Notes: generated by a model from the letters alone, not told the origin. DNA of 64,000 nucleotides from VRUE01 sp963753585 (GCA_963753585.1 CAVWCU010000001.1:248001-312000), one strand, 5' to 3'; shown: positions 25,416 to 34,305, counted from the stretch's first letter. Translations and numbers: made by a program.

Positions 25416-26846
25416 GTGCGACTCATCAGAATCCTCTGCCTGGGTATTGCCGTCTCGATCGGGATCGCCGGCGCCGGCGCCGGGAGCGCCACGGCGAGCG
25501 CGATCTGCGACGCCCATCCCTTCGCGTTCGAAGAAGAAGAAGGATCGGTCCTCACCTCGTGCGCCGAAGCCTTCGCGTATGGAGTCGATGTCGAATCCGG
25601 CGACACCCTGAGCGGGACGCTGGCCGCCGACAGCCCCCACGGCGTTGGCCCGGGCGAGCTGGTCTTCGTGGGCGAAAACCCAGAAGACGAGATCAGTTGC
25701 ACGGAATCGCAGTTCGACGGAGCGTTCGACTCCGTCGGCGAATCCAGCATCGAAGGCGAAATGACGAACCTGACCTTCGGCAGTTGCACGACTACGATCC
25801 CCTCTTGCACGGTCACCTCGCTCACCTCGGTCACACCGATCGAAGCGCAGGCCGAATACATCGGCGGTTTCGAAGACGGCGAACTGACGCTCCAGCAGCC
25901 TGAAACGACGGCCGAATTGTCGTGCCTCTTCGGCATCTTCGAACCGACGTGCACGTACGAGGGCGGCGAAGCCGCGACGGTCCTGATGGATTTCTACAAC
26001 CCGGAAAACACATACAAGCCCAGCAGCGGGGAAACGGCCATTGCCGACGTCACAGACGAATATGCCCTGTCCGAACCCGACTCGTTAGAAATCTGTCCCG
26101 AAACGGGCACCGTTCACGCGACCTATGAGGTCACGGCCGACAACGGCCTCTCTACCGACGTCCACATGGCACAGGTGCGGACCGGCACCAGGCTCTGCGA
26201 AGAAGAACCGAAACCCGTGGAACCGGCCCCGAAACGCAAATTCCTGGTCTGCGAGAAAAAAACCTTCTCGGGCAAAATCGAAGGCGAAGCGACGGCCGCC
26301 GCGACGTTCAAAGCGTCCGGCACCGCCGAAGTCGTCACTTGCAGCAAAGCTCCGTTCTCCGGTGACTACCTGTCCAACGGACGGCTCTCTACGAAAACCC
26401 TCGTCGTGAAATATGAAGGAGCCGGGGCTGGGAACACCTGCACGTCGAACCTGAAAGGCAACCCCGACGTCGCCGTCGCGCTATCCACGAATGCCTTCCC
26501 GAACAGCATGTTCGTCTACGAACAGGTGTCTGCGCCGCAGGGCTCCTTTGTGCTGACCGTTTCCTCGACGGAGTCGAAAAACCTCAAACTCCGGACGCAT
26601 CTGACGATCAAAGCCGGCAAAGAACCCAAATGTATCTACATAGCCACCGTGGTGTCGTCGAAAGTCACCAACGGCTTTGGGGGGGCGCCTACGACGATCA
26701 AAAAAACGCAGACTCTGGACTTCGAAAAAGAAGAACCGCCGGAAGACCCGAAACGCTGCCCGGCAAAACTAAGTCACGAAGTGACGCTGAAACTGAACGG
26801 CATCAACGGCGATAAAAAACCCCACGTCTATCTGGCCTACGGCTGA
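25416..26846 (+). CDS. Large secreted protein, AT-richer than its neighbours
   Basis: A 476-residue protein with a signal peptide (RILCLGIAVSIGIAGAGAGSATA) and two similar-looking halves: an acidic Cys-containing N-terminal region (ISCTESQFDGAFDS, FGSCTTTIPSCTVTS) and a basic Lys/Thr/Ser-rich C-terminal region (LVCEKKTFSGKIEGEATA, TLVVKYEGAG). Function not recognised. Codon use favours GAA and AAA, unlike the GAG/AAG habit of neighbouring genes, which suggests acquisition or selection on expression. It has its own promoter with an operator-like repeat immediately upstream. Confidence 0.7.
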   Translation: MRLIRILCLGIAVSIGIAGAGAGSATASAICDAHPFAFEEEEGSVLTSCAEAFAYGVDVESGDTLSGTLAADSPHGVGPGELVFVGENPEDEISCTESQFDGAFDSVGESSIEGEMTNLTFGSCTTTIPSCTVTSLTSVTPIEAQAEYIGGFEDGELTLQQPETTAELSCLFGIFEPTCTYEGGEAATVLMDFYNPENTYKPSSGETAIADVTDEYALSEPDSLEICPETGTVHATYEVTADNGLSTDVHMAQVRTGTRLCEEEPKPVEPAPKRKFLVCEKKTFSGKIEGEATAAATFKASGTAEVVTCSKAPFSGDYLSNGRLSTKTLVVKYEGAGAGNTCTSNLKGNPDVAVALSTNAFPNSMFVYEQVSAPQGSFVLTVSSTESKNLKLRTHLTIKAGKEPKCIYIATVVSSKVTNGFGGAPTTIKKTQTLDFEKEEPPEDPKRCPAKLSHEVTLKLNGINGDKKPHVYLAYG

Positions 26847-26905
26847 TCGACCCCACCCGGCCGGCCTTAGCGACGAGGCGCCGGCCCGCCCGGCTCATCC
26901 CGGGC

Positions 26906-27169
26906 TCAGAGAGCTTCTTGGCGCTTGCCGCAGTAGGGGCAGTCGCTGACGTCGAGGCCGATCAGTTGGTCGCAGCGGGCACAGGCTCGGAGGTTGTCCG
27001 GCGTGCGGGGCAGGGACGAGGCGGAGGGGGCGAGTGGCAGGACCATCGCCACCGGCTCCATCTCCTCGCCGGTCTCGCGGTCGAGGTAGACCTGGCCTGG
27101 CTCGGCGTGGGCCAGGGCCTCGCGGCCCGAGGCCGGTGCGCGCATCCGGAAGAGCTGCTTCGAGTTCAC
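26906..27169 (-). CDS. Small C-terminal zinc-ribbon protein
   Basis: An 87-residue protein whose last 30 residues form a zinc ribbon: CARCDQLIGLDVSDCPYCG. The N-terminal part (GQVYLDRETGEEMEPVAMV) is unknown. It is convergent with the secreted protein gene and divergent from the GT4 gene; the ATG at 27169 is ~30 bases from the GT4 start. Confidence 0.6.
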   Translation of the reverse strand: MNSKQLFRMRAPASGREALAHAEPGQVYLDRETGEEMEPVAMVLPLAPSASSLPRTPDNLRACARCDQLIGLDVSDCPYCGKRQEAL

Positions 27170-27201
27170 GACGGCGAAGACTAATAGCTTGCGCGGTCCC
27201 G

Positions 27202-28605
27202 ATGCGCGTCCTCCTCTTCCACGGCTACATGCTGCGCGGCACCGGCAGCAACATCTACAACGCCAATCTCGCCCGCGCCCTGGCCAAGCTGGGCCACGAG
27301 GTCCACCTGCTCTGCCAGGACCGCGAGACGACGATCGAGGGGGTCGAGATCCACAACCCCGACATCCACGGCCTGCTTCCCGTCTACGTCAAGGACCCCT
27401 ACGAGGGCTTCGAGGTCAAGACCTTTCCCGAGCTGACCGAGGAGGAGCTCGATCGCTACATCGAGGCCAACGTCGCCGCCGTTCGCGAGGTCGCGGCAAA
27501 GGCGGGAGGCATAGATGCAGCTCTCGCCAACCACCTCGTGATGGGCCCGGCGATCTTCGCCCGCGCCGATGTCGGTCCCTTCGCAGCCAAGATCCACGGC
27601 TCGGCTCTGGAGTACACGGTCAAACCGCATCCGCGGTTCCTGCCCTATGCCCGGGAGGGCATGGAAGCGGCTCGGGGCGTGCTCGTCGGCTCGCGGCATA
27701 CGGCTGAGTCGCTTTGGGAGGCGCTGCCGGACGTGCCGGGGCTGCAAGAGAAGACTCGGTTGGGGCCGCCGGGCGTGGATACGGAGGCGTTTCGGCCGCG
27801 GGGCCCGTCGCGGACTCGGGGGGGCCTGCGGGCGGGGGCTTCGCCTCCGTTCTCGGCCCCCCCGAGTCCGCGCCACCCGCGGAGGGTCGTCTTCGTCGGG
27901 AAGCTCATCGTTTCCAAGGGAGTCGACCTGTTGCTGGCGGCGTGGCCTCTAGTCAGGGCCGAGCATTCGGATGCGGTGCTTGAAATCGCTGGGTTCGGCG
28001 CGTACGAGGACGGGTTGCGGCAGCTGCTTGCTGCCCTTGAGGGAGGGGATCTCGGTGGAGCTGGTGAGATCGCGGCAGCTGGTTGGGGTCTGGAGGGTGG
28101 GGAGGAGAGGCCGTTGCCGATCCTGTCTGCCTTCCTGGCCGACCCGCCCTCCGGCTATGTGGAAGCTGCCGAGGCTGCCGCAGGCTCGGCCGAGTTCATC
28201 GGGCGGCTCGAGCACGATGAGGTGGCTGAGCTGCTTCCCGGTGCAGAAGCCCTCGTCATGCCGAGCACCTTCCCGGAGGCGTTTGGGATGGTGGCTGCGG
28301 AGGCGGCCGCTTGCGGGGTGCTGCCGGTGTCTGCGGGCCATTCGGGGATGCTGGAGGTCTCGCGGCAGCTGATGGCGGCGCTGCCGCCGGAGGTGGGGCA
28401 GCTGACGTCTTTCCCGGTCGAGGAGGGGGCCGTGGAGGCGATTGCCGAGCGGCTCAACGGGTGGCTGGGGTTGCCCGAGGAGGAGCGCGTTGCGGCTCGC
28501 GAGGCGCTTGTCGAGACCGCTGGCCGGCTTTGGAGCTGGGAGGGCGTCGCCCGCGGCGTGATCGCCGCCTCACGGGGCGACCTTGACCGTCTGCCGGATG
28601 CATAG
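27202..28605 (+). CDS. GT4-type glycosyltransferase with a palindrome-encoded linker
   Basis: A 467-residue GT-B enzyme. The N-terminal domain starts MRVLLFHGYMLRGTGSNIYN and includes KIHGSALEYT; the C-terminal Rossmann domain has VVFVGKLIVSKGVDLLLAAW, FIGRLEHDEVAELLPGAEAL and the EX7E block of GT4 (PSTFPEAFGMVAAEAAACG). It likely transfers a hexose from a nucleotide sugar. Between the domains (~residues 203-227) the sequence is Arg/Gly/Pro/Ser-rich and encoded by a perfect 18-bp inverted repeat, which GT4 enzymes do not normally have. Confidence 0.88.
   Translation: MRVLLFHGYMLRGTGSNIYNANLARALAKLGHEVHLLCQDRETTIEGVEIHNPDIHGLLPVYVKDPYEGFEVKTFPELTEEELDRYIEANVAAVREVAAKAGGIDAALANHLVMGPAIFARADVGPFAAKIHGSALEYTVKPHPRFLPYAREGMEAARGVLVGSRHTAESLWEALPDVPGLQEKTRLGPPGVDTEAFRPRGPSRTRGGLRAGASPPFSAPPSPRHPRRVVFVGKLIVSKGVDLLLAAWPLVRAEHSDAVLEIAGFGAYEDGLRQLLAALEGGDLGGAGEIAAAGWGLEGGEERPLPILSAFLADPPSGYVEAAEAAAGSAEFIGRLEHDEVAELLPGAEALVMPSTFPEAFGMVAAEAAACGVLPVSAGHSGMLEVSRQLMAALPPEVGQLTSFPVEEGAVEAIAERLNGWLGLPEEERVAAREALVETAGRLWSWEGVARGVIAASRGDLDRLPDA
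27809..27872. repeat. Perfect 18-bp inverted repeat inside the GT4 gene
   Basis: Arms 27809-27826 (CGCGGACTCGGGGGGGCC) and 27855-27872 are exact reverse complements around a 28-nt loop. It falls at the interdomain linker and preserves the frame. The outer CGCGGACTC is shared with the repeat at 1698-1740. Confidence 0.9.
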
Positions 28606-28617
28606 AATGCGCCGCCG

Positions 28618-29412
28618 ATGATCGGGCGCCTCCCGATAGCCAAGATGTTCGCCGCCACGCTCGTGGGCACCGTCGTGATCTCGGCGATCATGGTGCCGAT
28701 CAACTGGAACGGCCAGGGGGCCTCGACGGCGGCGCCGAAGATCGACGAGCTGCTCAGCGTGATGATCGTCCTCTCGGCCTTCGTCTTCTCGCTGGTGATG
28801 GTGATGCTCTTCTACGCGCTGTGGAAATTCAAAGCCAAGCCGGGGGACGAATCCGACGGCGAGCCGATCCACGGCAACACCCGCCTCGAGGTGGCCTGGA
28901 CCGTGATCCCGACGATCATCGTGCTCTTCGGCGCGGGCTACAGCTGGTCGGTCCTCAGCGAGATCGAAGAGACGTCCGACAAGCCGCCTCTCAAGGTCCA
29001 GGTCTTCTCCCAGCAGTTCGCCTGGAGCTTCGGGTACCCGGGCAAGGAAGAGGCCTGGTCGGAGGGTGAGCTGCACGTCCCGCTCGATCGCCAGGTCCAC
29101 TTCAAGATGCACGCCCAGGACGTGATCCACTCCTTCTGGGTGCCGGAGTGGCGGATCAAGAAGGACAACGTGCCGGGGATCACGACGACCGCGATCGTCA
29201 CCCCCGACAAGCTCGGCACCTACCAGCTGATCTGCACCGAGCTCTGCGGCTTCGGCCACGCCGCGATGCGGGCGACGGTGGTCGTCGAAACCCCGGCCGA
29301 CTTCCGCAAATGGGTCGCCGGGCTGAAAGAGACAGTGCCCGAGCCGTTGATGGAGTCCGTCGTCCAAGACACCGAGACCGACCCGGTGCCCCTGGGCGCC
29401 GGCGGGGCATAA
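28618..29412 (+). CDS. ctaC: Cytochrome c oxidase subunit II
   Basis: The CuA-bearing subunit that takes electrons from cytochrome c. It has 264 residues with two N-terminal membrane spans (TLVGTVVISAIMVP region and VMIVLSAFVFSLVMVMLFYAL) and a periplasmic-side cupredoxin domain. All CuA ligands are present: His in DVIHSFWVPEW and CTELCGFGHAAM (two Cys, Glu, His, Met). It starts 12 bases after the GT4 stop and heads ctaC-ctaD-USP-ctaE. A TAGAAT sequence at 28603-28608 may be a -10 box for a near-leaderless mRNA. Confidence 0.96.
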   Translation: MIGRLPIAKMFAATLVGTVVISAIMVPINWNGQGASTAAPKIDELLSVMIVLSAFVFSLVMVMLFYALWKFKAKPGDESDGEPIHGNTRLEVAWTVIPTIIVLFGAGYSWSVLSEIEETSDKPPLKVQVFSQQFAWSFGYPGKEEAWSEGELHVPLDRQVHFKMHAQDVIHSFWVPEWRIKKDNVPGITTTAIVTPDKLGTYQLICTELCGFGHAAMRATVVVETPADFRKWVAGLKETVPEPLMESVVQDTETDPVPLGAGGA

Positions 29413-29425
29413 TGGGGGACAAGGG

Positions 29426-31333
29426 ATGACGGCTGCGATCAAGCGACCGGGGTGGATTCGCGGAGTGCTCGGCGCGCTGCTCGGGGCCGGCTTCGGCTTC
29501 GGTCTCGTCATCGCCCTCCGGGCGATTTCCGACCTGCCGCTCTACCAGACCGAGCAGACCGGCTACCCGCACATCGTCGTGCCGCTGGTGACCGGCCCAC
29601 TCGGCTTCCTCGCCGGCTTCGGCTGCTTCGACTACTGGGTGCGCTGGGCCGTGGGCATGCCGACGATTCCCGAGGACCACTCCCAGCACGGTGCCAAGAC
29701 CTGGAGGGACTACTTCCGCTTCAACACCGACCACAAGGTGATCGGCATCCAGTACATCGTCACCACCTTCTTCTTCTTCTTCGTGGGCGGCCTGATGGCG
29801 ATGCTGGTCCGGGCCGAGCTGACGCAGCCGGGCTCCCAGATCGTCGACGCCGCCACCTACAACAGCCTCTTCTCCACCCACGCGGTGCTGATGATCTTCC
29901 TCTTCGTGATCCCGGTCTTCGCCGGGATCGCCAACTACGTCCTGCCGCTGATGATCGGCGCGCCGGACATGGCCTTCCCGCGCCTCAACGCGCTCAGCTT
30001 CTGGATGCTGCCGCTGGCCGGGCTGCTCTTCATCGGCAGCTTCCTGGCGCCCGGCGGCGCCTTCGACACCGGCTGGACCGGGTACGCGCCGCTATCGACA
30101 GGGGCGCCGCTGGGGCAGTCGTTCTTCAACCTCGGCGTCCAGTTCGCCGGTGCCTCCTCGATCGCCACCGCTCTAAACTTCCTTGTGACGATCATCACTA
30201 TGCGTGCGCCCGGGATGACCTTCTGGCGCATGCCGCTGCTGGTCTGGGCGAACCTCTCGACCTCGCTGCTGGTCGTCGCCGCGACGCCGTTCATCGCCGG
30301 CGTCCAGTTCATGGTCCTCTTCGACCGCGCCCTCGGGACCCAGTTCTTCGAGTTCGCCGGCGGCGGCGACGTCGTCAGCTATCAGCACATCTTCTGGTTC
30401 TACTCGCACCCAGCCGTCTACATCATGATGCTGCCCGGCTTCGGGATCATCAGCGAGGTCATCTCGACCCACGCCCGCAAGCCGATCTTCGGCTACCGGC
30501 TGATGGCGCTGGCGCTGATCGGGATCGTCGTGCTCAGTTACTCGGTCTGGGCTCACCACATGTTCGTCGCCGGCATGTTCAGCTGGCTGCGGGTGCCGAT
30601 GATGATCACGACGCTGCTGATCGCGGTGCCGACGGGGATCAAGATCTTCTCCTGGCTGGGCACGCTCTACTTCGGAAAGATCCACACCTACTCGACGGCG
30701 ATGCTGTTCGCGCTCGCCTTCATCGTCACCTTCACGATCGGTGGCATCAGCGGCGTGATGCTGGGCATGGTGCCGCTCGACATCCACGTCTCCGACACCT
30801 ACTTCATCGTCGCCCACATCCATTTCGTGCTCTTCGGCGGCTCGGTCTTCACGATCTTTGCCGGCATCTACCACTGGTTCCCGAAGATGACCGGGCGGAT
30901 GTACGACGAGAGGCTCGGCCGGGTCCATTTCTGGGGCACGCTGATCGGGACCTGGGTCACCTTCATCCCGATGCACTGGGTCGGGATGGACGGGATGCCG
31001 CGGCGCGTCGCCGACTACGCGACCCAGTTCGGCGAGTGGAACATCCTGATCAGCTGCGGCGCCTTCCTGCTCGGCGCCTGCCAGCTCGTCTTCCTCTACA
31101 ACATGGTCGTCAGCTGGCGCTTCGGCCCGCGCGCGGAGGCCAACCCGTGGCGGGCCAACTCGATCGAGTGGCAGGTCTCCTCGCCGCCGCCGGTCTTCAA
31201 CTTCCCGGAGATTCCGCGCGTGGTCGGCGGTCCGTACGAGTACGGCGTGCCCGGCGCGCGCCACGCGATCATGGCCGGCGAGAGCGTCGAGTCCCCGGCG
31301 GAGCCGCAGACGACGGTGGTGGGCTCGACATGA
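29426..31333 (+). CDS. ctaD: Cytochrome c oxidase subunit I (catalytic) with N-terminal membrane extension
   Basis: The proton-pumping catalytic subunit with heme a and the heme a3/CuB centre. It has 635 residues. Ligands are intact: heme a His in FSTHAVLMIF, CuB His in FYSHPAVY, the His-His pair in VWAHHMF, and the heme a3/heme a pair in VAHIHFVLFGG. YSHPAVY instead of GHPEVY places it with the A2-type oxidases. About 95 residues with two hydrophobic segments precede the conserved start (RFNTDHKVIGIQYI), longer than usual. The stop overlaps the USP gene start (ATGA). Confidence 0.96.
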   Translation: MTAAIKRPGWIRGVLGALLGAGFGFGLVIALRAISDLPLYQTEQTGYPHIVVPLVTGPLGFLAGFGCFDYWVRWAVGMPTIPEDHSQHGAKTWRDYFRFNTDHKVIGIQYIVTTFFFFFVGGLMAMLVRAELTQPGSQIVDAATYNSLFSTHAVLMIFLFVIPVFAGIANYVLPLMIGAPDMAFPRLNALSFWMLPLAGLLFIGSFLAPGGAFDTGWTGYAPLSTGAPLGQSFFNLGVQFAGASSIATALNFLVTIITMRAPGMTFWRMPLLVWANLSTSLLVVAATPFIAGVQFMVLFDRALGTQFFEFAGGGDVVSYQHIFWFYSHPAVYIMMLPGFGIISEVISTHARKPIFGYRLMALALIGIVVLSYSVWAHHMFVAGMFSWLRVPMMITTLLIAVPTGIKIFSWLGTLYFGKIHTYSTAMLFALAFIVTFTIGGISGVMLGMVPLDIHVSDTYFIVAHIHFVLFGGSVFTIFAGIYHWFPKMTGRMYDERLGRVHFWGTLIGTWVTFIPMHWVGMDGMPRRVADYATQFGEWNILISCGAFLLGACQLVFLYNMVVSWRFGPRAEANPWRANSIEWQVSSPPPVFNFPEIPRVVGGPYEYGVPGARHAIMAGESVESPAEPQTTVVGST

Positions 31334-32265
31334 GCGAGGCCTCCGAGGCACGTCCCCTGCTCGTCTTCCTCAACGAGGTGGCGGGCGGGCGCAAGCTGCT
31401 GAAGGCCGTGCAGGAGAGGGCGGATCGGGTCCCGTTCGTTGCCGTCGCCGCACCTCAGAACCAGCCCGCGATCGGCCAGCTGATCGACTCGGGTGAACTG
31501 CGCGACGCTGCGCGGGCCCGGGTCGAGGTGACGATGTCGATCCTCTCCGAGTACGGGGTCGACTCGGTCGGCGAGGTGATGGACACCGAGCCGTCGCTGG
31601 CGCTCGACGACGCCATTCGCGCCCACGAACCCGGCGAGGTGCTGCTCTCCTGCGCCTCGGAGACGCGCTTCGGCTTTACCCGCAAGGACCTGGTCGCCTG
31701 GGCGACGGACCGCTTCGCGCCGGAGGTCGAGGTCACCCACATCCCCGTGCGGATCTCAGACGACTCGATCAGCTGGGAGAAGAGCCACACGCTCGTCGTG
31801 GCGACCCAGACCGTGGCTGCGCCGGACCTGGTCAGTCGGCTCAAGGAGCGCGCCGCCGGCCACCCGCACCGCTACACGATCATCTGCCCGCGGGCAGATG
31901 ACGTGACGGAGCCGCAGATCGTCCGCGATCTCGCCTCGACGCTGGCCGAGCTCTACCGGGCAGACGTCGACGCCACCGGCCAGCCGATGAGTCCTGACCC
32001 CTTCCATGCCGTGAAGAACGCGATCGAGCACTACAGCATCGACGAGGTGCTGATCTCGACCTTCGCCGGCGAGAGCTCGCGCTGGCTCGAGGACGACCTG
32101 ATCGGCAAGGTGCGCGAGATCACCGACAAGTCAGTCGAGCACCTCGAGGTCGGCAGGCCCGCGGCCGCCGTCGCCGCCGCCGTCGCCGAGGGGGGGAGCA
32201 GTCCTAATGGAGAGCGCAACCGTGGCACTGGGCCACGCCCACGAGGAGCATCACGGGCCGCCTGA
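31330..32265 (+). CDS. Tandem universal-stress-like protein inside the oxidase operon
   Basis: About 311 residues with two alpha/beta halves. Each half begins with a strand (LLVFLNEVAGGRKLL; TLVVATQTVAAP) and ends with a strand-helix such as EVLLSCASETRFGF or EVLISTFAGESSRWLEDDL. This is the universal-stress-protein fold without a clear ATP loop. Nothing shows a catalytic role. It overlaps ctaD by four bases and ctaE by 59 bases, so it is firmly built into the oxidase operon and may serve its assembly or regulation. The low-complexity tail lies in the region shared with ctaE. Confidence 0.72.
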   Translation: MSEASEARPLLVFLNEVAGGRKLLKAVQERADRVPFVAVAAPQNQPAIGQLIDSGELRDAARARVEVTMSILSEYGVDSVGEVMDTEPSLALDDAIRAHEPGEVLLSCASETRFGFTRKDLVAWATDRFAPEVEVTHIPVRISDDSISWEKSHTLVVATQTVAAPDLVSRLKERAAGHPHRYTIICPRADDVTEPQIVRDLASTLAELYRADVDATGQPMSPDPFHAVKNAIEHYSIDEVLISTFAGESSRWLEDDLIGKVREITDKSVEHLEVGRPAAAVAAAVAEGGSSPNGERNRGTGPRPRGASRAA

Positions 32266-32830
32266 GGCCAACGAGAGCTCGCGGATCGACCGCCAGACGC
32301 TCGGAATCCTCCTCTTCATCGTCTCCGAGGTGATGCTCTTCGGCGCCTTCTTCGCCGCCTACTTCTTCCTCCGGGTCGTCGTCGACCCGCCGACCTGGCC
32401 GCCGGAGCCCTACGAGCTGCCGGTGGCCGTGGCCGGGATCAACACCGTGATCCTGGTCTCCTCCAGCTTCACGATCCACTACGCGCTGGAGTCGATCCGG
32501 CGTGGCAACCACCGCGGCCTGAAACTCGGCCTGGTGCTGACCTGGCTGCTCGGGGCCACCTTCCTCTTCATCCAGGTCAACGAGTACGTGCACATCGGCT
32601 TCAGCGCCCGCGACCTCGGCTTCGGCTCGATCTTCTACAGCCTCACCGGCCTTCACGGCGCCCACGTCTTCGTCGGCCTGCTGCTGCTCAGCTTCGCCAC
32701 GATCCGCGCCTTCCGCGGCCACTTCGGCCCCGCGGCCAAGGACCACCTCGGCGTCGAGGTTCCCGGCATCTACTGGCACTTCGTGGACGTTATGTGGATC
32801 ATCGTCTACGTCTCGGTTTACATCCTGTAG
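32207..32830 (+). CDS. ctaE: Cytochrome c oxidase subunit III
   Basis: A 207-residue, five-helix subunit III: LGILLFIVSEVMLFGAFFAAYFF, TLFIQVNEY-type segment (FLFIQVNEYVHIGF) and the conserved GLHGAHVFVGLLLL and GIYWHFVDVMW. It stabilises subunit I and aids proton uptake. It starts within the USP gene. Its last 22 coding bases are repeated almost exactly at 34284-34305, beyond the delta-60 gene, which suggests insertion at this point. Confidence 0.94.
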   Translation: MESATVALGHAHEEHHGPPEANESSRIDRQTLGILLFIVSEVMLFGAFFAAYFFLRVVVDPPTWPPEPYELPVAVAGINTVILVSSSFTIHYALESIRRGNHRGLKLGLVLTWLLGATFLFIQVNEYVHIGFSARDLGFGSIFYSLTGLHGAHVFVGLLLLSFATIRAFRGHFGPAAKDHLGVEVPGIYWHFVDVMWIIVYVSVYIL

Positions 32831-32842
32831 ACACGGGTGTTC

Positions 32843-32880
32843 TCTCGTGACATAGGCGCCGCAAGCGCCTTCTATCGAGA
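32843..32880. other. Imperfect hairpin between ctaE and the delta-60 gene
   Basis: TCTCG (32843-32847) pairs with CGAGA (32876-32880) and AGGCGC (32854-32859) with GCGCCT (32865-32870), ending immediately before the ATG at 32881. There is no T-tract. It could terminate the cox transcript or mark the edge of an insertion. Confidence 0.4.
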
Positions 32881-34236
32881 ATGAACCGGTCATCTCTCAG
32901 TCGTCTCCGGCCCTCGTTGGCCATGGGCCTCGCGCTGCTGCTCATCTTGGCTGGGGCCGGCTCCGGCTTGGCGGCGTCCGCCTTCGATCCCGTCTTTGGC
33001 GAAGGCGGCGTTGTCCAGACACCGCTGCCCAGCGCAGAACGGCAATGGTTCTCCCAGGCTGGCAAGGGCCCACTGATCGAAGACCTCGCCCTGGGGGGCA
33101 ACGGGCAGATGGTCGCTGCACTGGGCAGCGGCACCGAAACCCCGTACTTCGGTGCGGCGCGGTTTCACGCCAACGGCGCCCTCGACAGGCGCTTCGGCGG
33201 GGCAGGGTTTGCGGGCCTCGAAGACGCCTTTCCTCGCTTTGTGGGGGAAGCGGAAATCGAGGCGGTCGACCTGCAGGCCGACGGCAAGGTGGTCCTTGCC
33301 GGCTACCGGAGATATAGCTTCGCCCAGCACACCTCGGCACTTGTGGTGAGGCTTCGCCGCAATGGCGAGCTCGATCGGAGCTTCGGGCCGAGGGGGCTGG
33401 TCTCGCCCCGATCGGGAGGCGCGGCCTTCCATGACGTTGCGGTGCAGCCGGGCGGGCGGATCGTCGCGGTGGGAGGCCGCCACGAGCGCGGCGGGGGGCG
33501 GCCCGCGACTCTCGTGGCGGGCTATAAGCCGAACGGCCGGCTCGATCGAAGCTTTGGCGACAACGGACGCGTCCTCTTCGTCAACCGCAGGGAAGGGCCC
33601 AGCTATACGGGCCTGCGCGGCATCGTGATTCTGCCCGGCGGCAAGATGCTCGTCGTCGGCTATCGCAACAGCCAGCCTTTTCTCGCTCGCCTGAAGGCCA
33701 ATGGGAAGCTTGACGGGAGCTTCGGCAATGGGGACGGCAAGGTTCTGGTCGGCTTGCAAAACGCCTTTTGCTGTCCTCTTCTGGCATCTGTAGTGGCTCT
33801 GGAGGGTGGCGGCGCCATCGTTCTCGCCAAGGTGTGGGGTGGCGTGGTACTGCTTCGGCTTGGCCCCGATGGCAGTCTCGATCGCAGCTTTGGGAGGCGC
33901 GGAGTCTCCTACAACGGCATCGCCCGAAAGCTGGAGGAACCGCGCGGCCTGGCCGTACAGGGCAACGGCCGGATAGTCGTGGTCGGCCTGGCCGCGAGAA
34001 CAGGTGCCTCCGATCGGAGGACCAAACTCATCTTCGCCGTCGCTCGCTCCCTGCCCAACGGCAAACCGGATCGCCACTTCGGCCACGGTGGGATCGAGCT
34101 CCTGCCCGCCGGCTACAACAGCATCGGCACTTCGGCTTTGGCGCTTCCCGGTGGCCACGTCGTAGTCGGCGGTGGGACGCAACTGCTGCACGACCGCGAC
34201 TTCGAATATGCGCTGCTGATGGCACGTCTCCGGTGA
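32881..34236 (+). CDS. Secreted delta-60 repeat (beta-propeller-like) protein
   Basis: A 451-residue protein with a signal peptide (SLAMGLALLLILAGAGSGLAA) and about seven copies of the delta-60 motif NGxLDxSFGxxG: NGALDRRFGGAGF, NGELDRSFGPRGL, NGRLDRSFGDNGR, NGKLDGSFGNGDG, DGSLDRSFGRRGV, NGKPDRHFGHGGI. Such repeats form extracellular propeller-like domains of unknown role. It separates ctaE from the rest of the respiratory genes and is bracketed by a 22-nt near-duplicate of the ctaE end, so it looks like an inserted gene. Confidence 0.85.
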   Translation: MNRSSLSRLRPSLAMGLALLLILAGAGSGLAASAFDPVFGEGGVVQTPLPSAERQWFSQAGKGPLIEDLALGGNGQMVAALGSGTETPYFGAARFHANGALDRRFGGAGFAGLEDAFPRFVGEAEIEAVDLQADGKVVLAGYRRYSFAQHTSALVVRLRRNGELDRSFGPRGLVSPRSGGAAFHDVAVQPGGRIVAVGGRHERGGGRPATLVAGYKPNGRLDRSFGDNGRVLFVNRREGPSYTGLRGIVILPGGKMLVVGYRNSQPFLARLKANGKLDGSFGNGDGKVLVGLQNAFCCPLLASVVALEGGGAIVLAKVWGGVVLLRLGPDGSLDRSFGRRGVSYNGIARKLEEPRGLAVQGNGRIVVVGLAARTGASDRRTKLIFAVARSLPNGKPDRHFGHGGIELLPAGYNSIGTSALALPGGHVVVGGGTQLLHDRDFEYALLMARLR

Positions 34237-34283
34237 AAGTCGGTCGCCATCGCCCTGTGACGGGCGGGCAGAACTATCTACGA

Positions 34284-34305
34284 TCTACGCCACGGTTTAC
34301 ATCCT
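34284..34305 (+). repeat. Near-duplicate of the ctaE 3' end
   Basis: TCTACGCCACGGTTTACATC (then CT) matches 32805-32826 at 20 of 22 positions and in the same codon phase. The frame here continues as IYATVYILWHRGKTGVC, which looks like an alternative subunit III C-terminus. It marks the far side of the delta-60 gene. Confidence 0.75.
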
